A DNA stretch of 34,901 nt from Nocardiopsis salina YIM 90010 (GTDB lineage: Bacteria; Actinomycetota; Actinomycetes; Streptosporangiales; Streptosporangiaceae). The stretch spans positions 42,795 through 77,695 of the forward strand of contig NZ_ANBF01000013.1 of NCBI RefSeq assembly GCF_000341025.1, given 5' to 3'. Made by a program: the position numbers and the translations under genes. Positions 32,482 to 34,901 of the stretch are shown one piece after another. A model generated the notes under the pieces. It had not been told where the DNA came from. It did no database searches and was given only the letters and a program-made list of their open reading frames with translations. Position 1 is the stretch's first letter; each line of letters opens with the position of its first letter.

Positions 32482-33677
32482 CCGCCCCGGTACCCCTGCT
32501 CCCCGAGGACGCCGACCGGGCCACCCTGGTCGGTCGTGTGTGGGACCCCGAGACCGGCGGTCCGCGCCCGGTGCTCGTGCGCGGCGAGCAGGTCCACGAC
32601 CTCTTCTCCCTGGCACCGACGGTCTCTGCGCTCCTGGAGTCGGAGGATGCTCTGCGCCGGCTCCAGGACGTGCGGGGCCGTCCGCGCTGGAACCTGGCCG
32701 AGCTGGCCGCGGCGCCCGACGAACCGGGAGCCGCCCGGCTGCTGGCCCCGGTCGACCTCCAGGTCGTCAAGGCGTGCGGGGTGACCTTCGCCGACAGCAT
32801 GGTCGAACGTGTCATCGAGGAACGGTGCGCCGGGGACCCGGCCCGGGCCGAGCAGGTGCGCGCCACCGTCACCGCGGCCGTCGGCAGCGCGGTGGGCGGG
32901 GTCGAACCCGGCTCCGAGCAGGCCCGGGCGGTCAAGGAGGTGCTGGTCGAACGGGGCCTGTGGTCGCAGTACCTGGAGGTGGGACTGGGCCCGGACCCGG
33001 AGGTGTTCACCAAGGCTCCGGTGCTGGCGTCGGTCGGGTACGGGGCGCGGGTGGGGATTCCGGCGTTCTCGCAGTGGAACAACCCCGAACCCGAGCTCGT
33101 GCTGGCCGTCGACCCCCGGGGCCGTCCGCGGGGCTGCACGCTGGGCAACGACGTCAACCTCCGCGACGTGGAGGGTCGCAGTGCGCTGCTGCTGGGCATG
33201 GCCAAGGACAACAACGCCTCCAGTGCCCTGGGGCCTCTGCTGCGCCTGTTCGACGACACCTTCACGTTGGACTCGGTGCGCGAGGAGCGGGTGCGGCTCC
33301 GTGTGGAGGGCGCCCAGGACGGGTTCACGCTGGAGGGCGAGAACCACGTCGGCCGGCTGAGCCGTTCCTTCGAGCAGCTGGTCTCCGCCACATCCGGCGC
33401 CCACCACCAGTACCCCGACGGGTTCGTGCTGTACACCGGCACCCTCTTCGCGCCCACCCGCGACCGGGACCGCCCCGGCGAGGGGTTCACCCACAAGGAC
33501 GGCGACCGGGTCACCATCAGCAGCCCGCACCTGGGGAGCCTGCGCAACACCGTCGGCTCCGCCGAAGAGCTGCCGAGGTGGGAGTTCGGGGTCGGGTCCC
33601 TGTTCTCCTACCTTTCCGAACAGCGACCCACGGCGCGCCCGCGCGGCGCACACCGACACGTGGAGGTCCGACCGTGA
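32478..33677 (+). CDS. FAH-superfamily protein, probable 2-keto-3-deoxy-pentonate (KdaD-like) dehydratase
   Basis: The protein has 399 residues; ATG 32478 overlaps the previous stop (ATGA). The N-terminal half is the long form (VKACGVTFADSMVERVIEER). The FAH metal site is visible as E204 and E206 in NNPEPELVLA and D225 in LGNDVNLRDVEG. C-terminal features are MAKDNNASSALGPLLRLFD and SGAHHQYPDGFVLYTGTLFAP. In Sulfolobus the FAH-fold KdaD dehydrates 2-keto-3-deoxy-D-arabinonate to ketoglutarate semialdehyde. Proteins of this long type commonly sit beside ketoglutarate-semialdehyde dehydrogenase genes, as here. Dehydratase activity is inferred from family and context; a hydrolase role remains possible. 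Confidence 0.75.
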   Translation: MTAPVPLLPEDADRATLVGRVWDPETGGPRPVLVRGEQVHDLFSLAPTVSALLESEDALRRLQDVRGRPRWNLAELAAAPDEPGAARLLAPVDLQVVKACGVTFADSMVERVIEERCAGDPARAEQVRATVTAAVGSAVGGVEPGSEQARAVKEVLVERGLWSQYLEVGLGPDPEVFTKAPVLASVGYGARVGIPAFSQWNNPEPELVLAVDPRGRPRGCTLGNDVNLRDVEGRSALLLGMAKDNNASSALGPLLRLFDDTFTLDSVREERVRLRVEGAQDGFTLEGENHVGRLSRSFEQLVSATSGAHHQYPDGFVLYTGTLFAPTRDRDRPGEGFTHKDGDRVTISSPHLGSLRNTVGSAEELPRWEFGVGSLFSYLSEQRPTARPRGAHRHVEVRP

Positions 33678-34534
33678 AACTCATGCGGGTGGGCGCGCCC
33701 GGTGCCGAACGGCCCGTGGTGCGCACCGACGGCGGCACCGGCCCGGGCCGCACCTTCGACCTGCGGGCTCTGACCGACCGGATCGACGGCCCCTTCCTGG
33801 TCTCGGGCGGCCTCGAACGCACAAGGCGGGCGCTGGAGTCCGGCTCCCTGCCCGAGACCGACTGCGCCGGCGAACGTGTGGGCGCACCGGTGGAGCGTCC
33901 CTCCGCGGTGGTGTGCATCGGCATGAACTACGCCGCGCACGCAGCCGAGTCGGGGGCCGAGCCCCCCGCCTCGCCGGTGGTCTTCCTCAAGACCCCGAAC
34001 ACCGTCACCGGTCCCTACGACACCGGGCGGATCCCGCCCGGCTCGCGCGCCACCGACTGGGAAGTCGAGCTGGGGGTGGTGATGGGCCGCCACACCTCCT
34101 ACCTGGAGGGACCGTGGCAGAGCCGCGACCACGTGGCCGGTTACGTACTCGCCAACGATCTGTCCGAGCGCACCTTCCAGCTGCAGGATTCGGGCGGGCA
34201 GTGGTCCAAGGGCAAGTGCGCCCCGGGGTTCACGCCACTGGGCCCCTGGCTCGTTCCGGCCGACGAGATGGACCCCGGGCGGTTGTCGTTGCGCAGCTGG
34301 GTCAACGGTGAGCCGCGCCAGGACTCCACGACCGCGGACATGGTCTTCGGGGTGGACGTTCTCGTGCACCACCTGAGCCGGTACATGGCGTTGGAACCGG
34401 GCGACGTCGTGCTGACCGGGACCCCGGAGGGGGTGGCGTTGTCGGGACGGTTCCCGTACCTGGGCGCCGGCGACGTGGTCGAGACCGAGGTCTCGGGGCT
34501 GGGCCGTCAACGGCAACGTTTCGAGCAGGGCTGA
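33674..34534 (+). CDS. FAH-superfamily hydrolase, 2,4-diketo-3-deoxy-L-fuconate hydrolase-like
   Basis: The protein has 286 residues from GTG 33674, which overlaps the previous stop (GTGA). FAH features are CIGMNYAAHAAE, PVVFLKTPNTVTGPYD, the metal ligands E130 and E132 in DWEVELGVVMG with D162 in ANDLSER, and the terminal VLTGTPEGVALSG. The QWSKGKCAPGFTPLGPWLVP stretch is typical of the acylpyruvase/diketo-deoxyfuconate hydrolase group. In the non-phosphorylating fucose pathway the enzyme splits 2,4-diketo-3-deoxyfuconate into pyruvate and L-lactate; with pentose acids the second product would be glycolate. An SDR gene follows, as expected for that pathway. Confidence 0.85.
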   Translation: MKLMRVGAPGAERPVVRTDGGTGPGRTFDLRALTDRIDGPFLVSGGLERTRRALESGSLPETDCAGERVGAPVERPSAVVCIGMNYAAHAAESGAEPPASPVVFLKTPNTVTGPYDTGRIPPGSRATDWEVELGVVMGRHTSYLEGPWQSRDHVAGYVLANDLSERTFQLQDSGGQWSKGKCAPGFTPLGPWLVPADEMDPGRLSLRSWVNGEPRQDSTTADMVFGVDVLVHHLSRYMALEPGDVVLTGTPEGVALSGRFPYLGAGDVVETEVSGLGRQRQRFEQG

Positions 34535-34549
34535 GAGGAAGGCGAGGAG

Positions 34550-34901
34550 ATGGGCGACGAACTGCGGGGACTCACCGCACTGGTCACGGGCGGTGCATCG
34601 GGGATCGGTGCGGCCACGGCCGAACTGCTCGCGGCCGAGGGGGCGCGGGTGGCCGTGCTCGACACCGCACCGGAAGGGGCCGACCCGCGCCATCTGGTGC
34701 TGCGGTGCGACGTCACCGACGACGCCGCGGTGCGCGGGGCCGTCGACCGCGCGGCGCGCGAGCTCGGCGGGGTCGACGTCGTGGTCAACAACGCGGCCGT
34801 GGGTGCACAAGGCACCGTGGAGGGCAACGACGACACCGAGTGGCGGGCCGTGATCGACGTGAACGTACTCGGGGCCGTCCGAATGAGCCGGGCGGCCCTG
34901 C
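34550..34901 (+). CDS. Short-chain dehydrogenase/reductase, 3' end missing
   Basis: ATG 34550 is preceded by GAGGAG; the frame is open to the window edge, giving 117 residues. The NAD(P)-binding motif is TGGASGIG (about residues 12-19), the acidic VLDT after strand 2 favours NAD, CDVTDDAAV is the adenine-pocket motif and VVNNAAVG is the NNAG-type loop. Following a diketo-deoxyfuconate hydrolase-like gene by 15 bases, it is probably the 2-keto-3-deoxy-fuconate/pentonate 4-dehydrogenase that supplies the hydrolase's substrate. The catalytic Ser-Tyr-Lys lies beyond the edge. Confidence 0.88.
   Translation, partial: MGDELRGLTALVTGGASGIGAATAELLAAEGARVAVLDTAPEGADPRHLVLRCDVTDDAAVRGAVDRAARELGGVDVVVNNAAVGAQGTVEGNDDTEWRAVIDVNVLGAVRMSRAAL

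Noticed and set aside
1-34901. tRNA genes, rRNA, CRISPR arrays, insertion sequences or prophage
   Set aside because: Reading both strands showed no cloverleaf-like clusters, regularly spaced repeats, transposase motifs or integrase genes.

Overview
The window is about 35 kb of high-GC DNA (roughly 70% by eye) with GTG and TTG starts, ATGA/GTGA stop-start overlaps, an actinobacterial DUF4916/NUDIX gene and hairpin terminators mostly without U-tracts. This fits an actinomycete chromosome, possibly Nocardiopsaceae; the genus is a guess. I saw no rRNA, tRNA, CRISPR array, transposase or phage gene. Much of the window is accessory catabolism of organic and sugar acids: four separate uptake systems (two tripartite tricarboxylate transporters, one GntP permease, one TRAP transporter), each beside catabolic genes or regulators.

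Layout: (A) 1-2843, a rightward tctC-tctB-tctA operon cut by the left edge. (B) 2995-4174, a leftward SPFH/band-7 protein plus a small ribbon-helix-helix protein, divergent from (C) 4275-6481, a YdbS/YdbT-like pair of membrane PH-domain proteins. (D) 6501-8476, a STAS anti-sigma antagonist (leftward), a DUF4916 protein and a P-loop kinase whose transcript looks leaderless. (E) 8896-14916, a leftward operon of lactonase-like amidohydrolase, serine-glyoxylate aminotransferase, large FAD/Fe-S 2-hydroxyacid (glycolate or D-lactate) dehydrogenase and GntR/FCD regulator, divergent from (F) 15486-16856, a GntP-family permease. (G) 16937-24428, a leftward operon tctC-tctB-tctA, D-2-hydroxyacid dehydrogenase (frameshifted), CaiB/BaiF CoA-transferase, crotonase and zinc alcohol dehydrogenase, which looks like import and CoA-dependent breakdown of an unknown acid. 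(H) 24757-34901, rightward: an IclR regulator, then an Ldh_2 oxidoreductase, TRAP transporter DctPQM, L-fuconate dehydratase-like enolase, ketoglutarate-semialdehyde dehydrogenase, two FAH-fold enzymes and an SDR cut by the right edge.

The most interesting reading concerns region H. It carries the genes for both known non-phosphorylating exits from a 2-keto-3-deoxy sugar acid: dehydration to 2-oxoglutarate semialdehyde and then 2-oxoglutarate (first FAH protein plus aldehyde dehydrogenase), and 4-oxidation followed by hydrolysis to pyruvate plus lactate or glycolate (SDR plus second FAH protein). Both are fed by one FucD-like dehydratase whose active-site residues are intact. L-fuconate and D-arabinonate share stereochemistry, so one operon could handle a hexose acid through one branch and a pentose acid through the other. 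If glycolate is made, the operon in region E encodes what is needed to oxidise it to glyoxylate and transaminate that. These substrate assignments are inferred from family membership and gene order.
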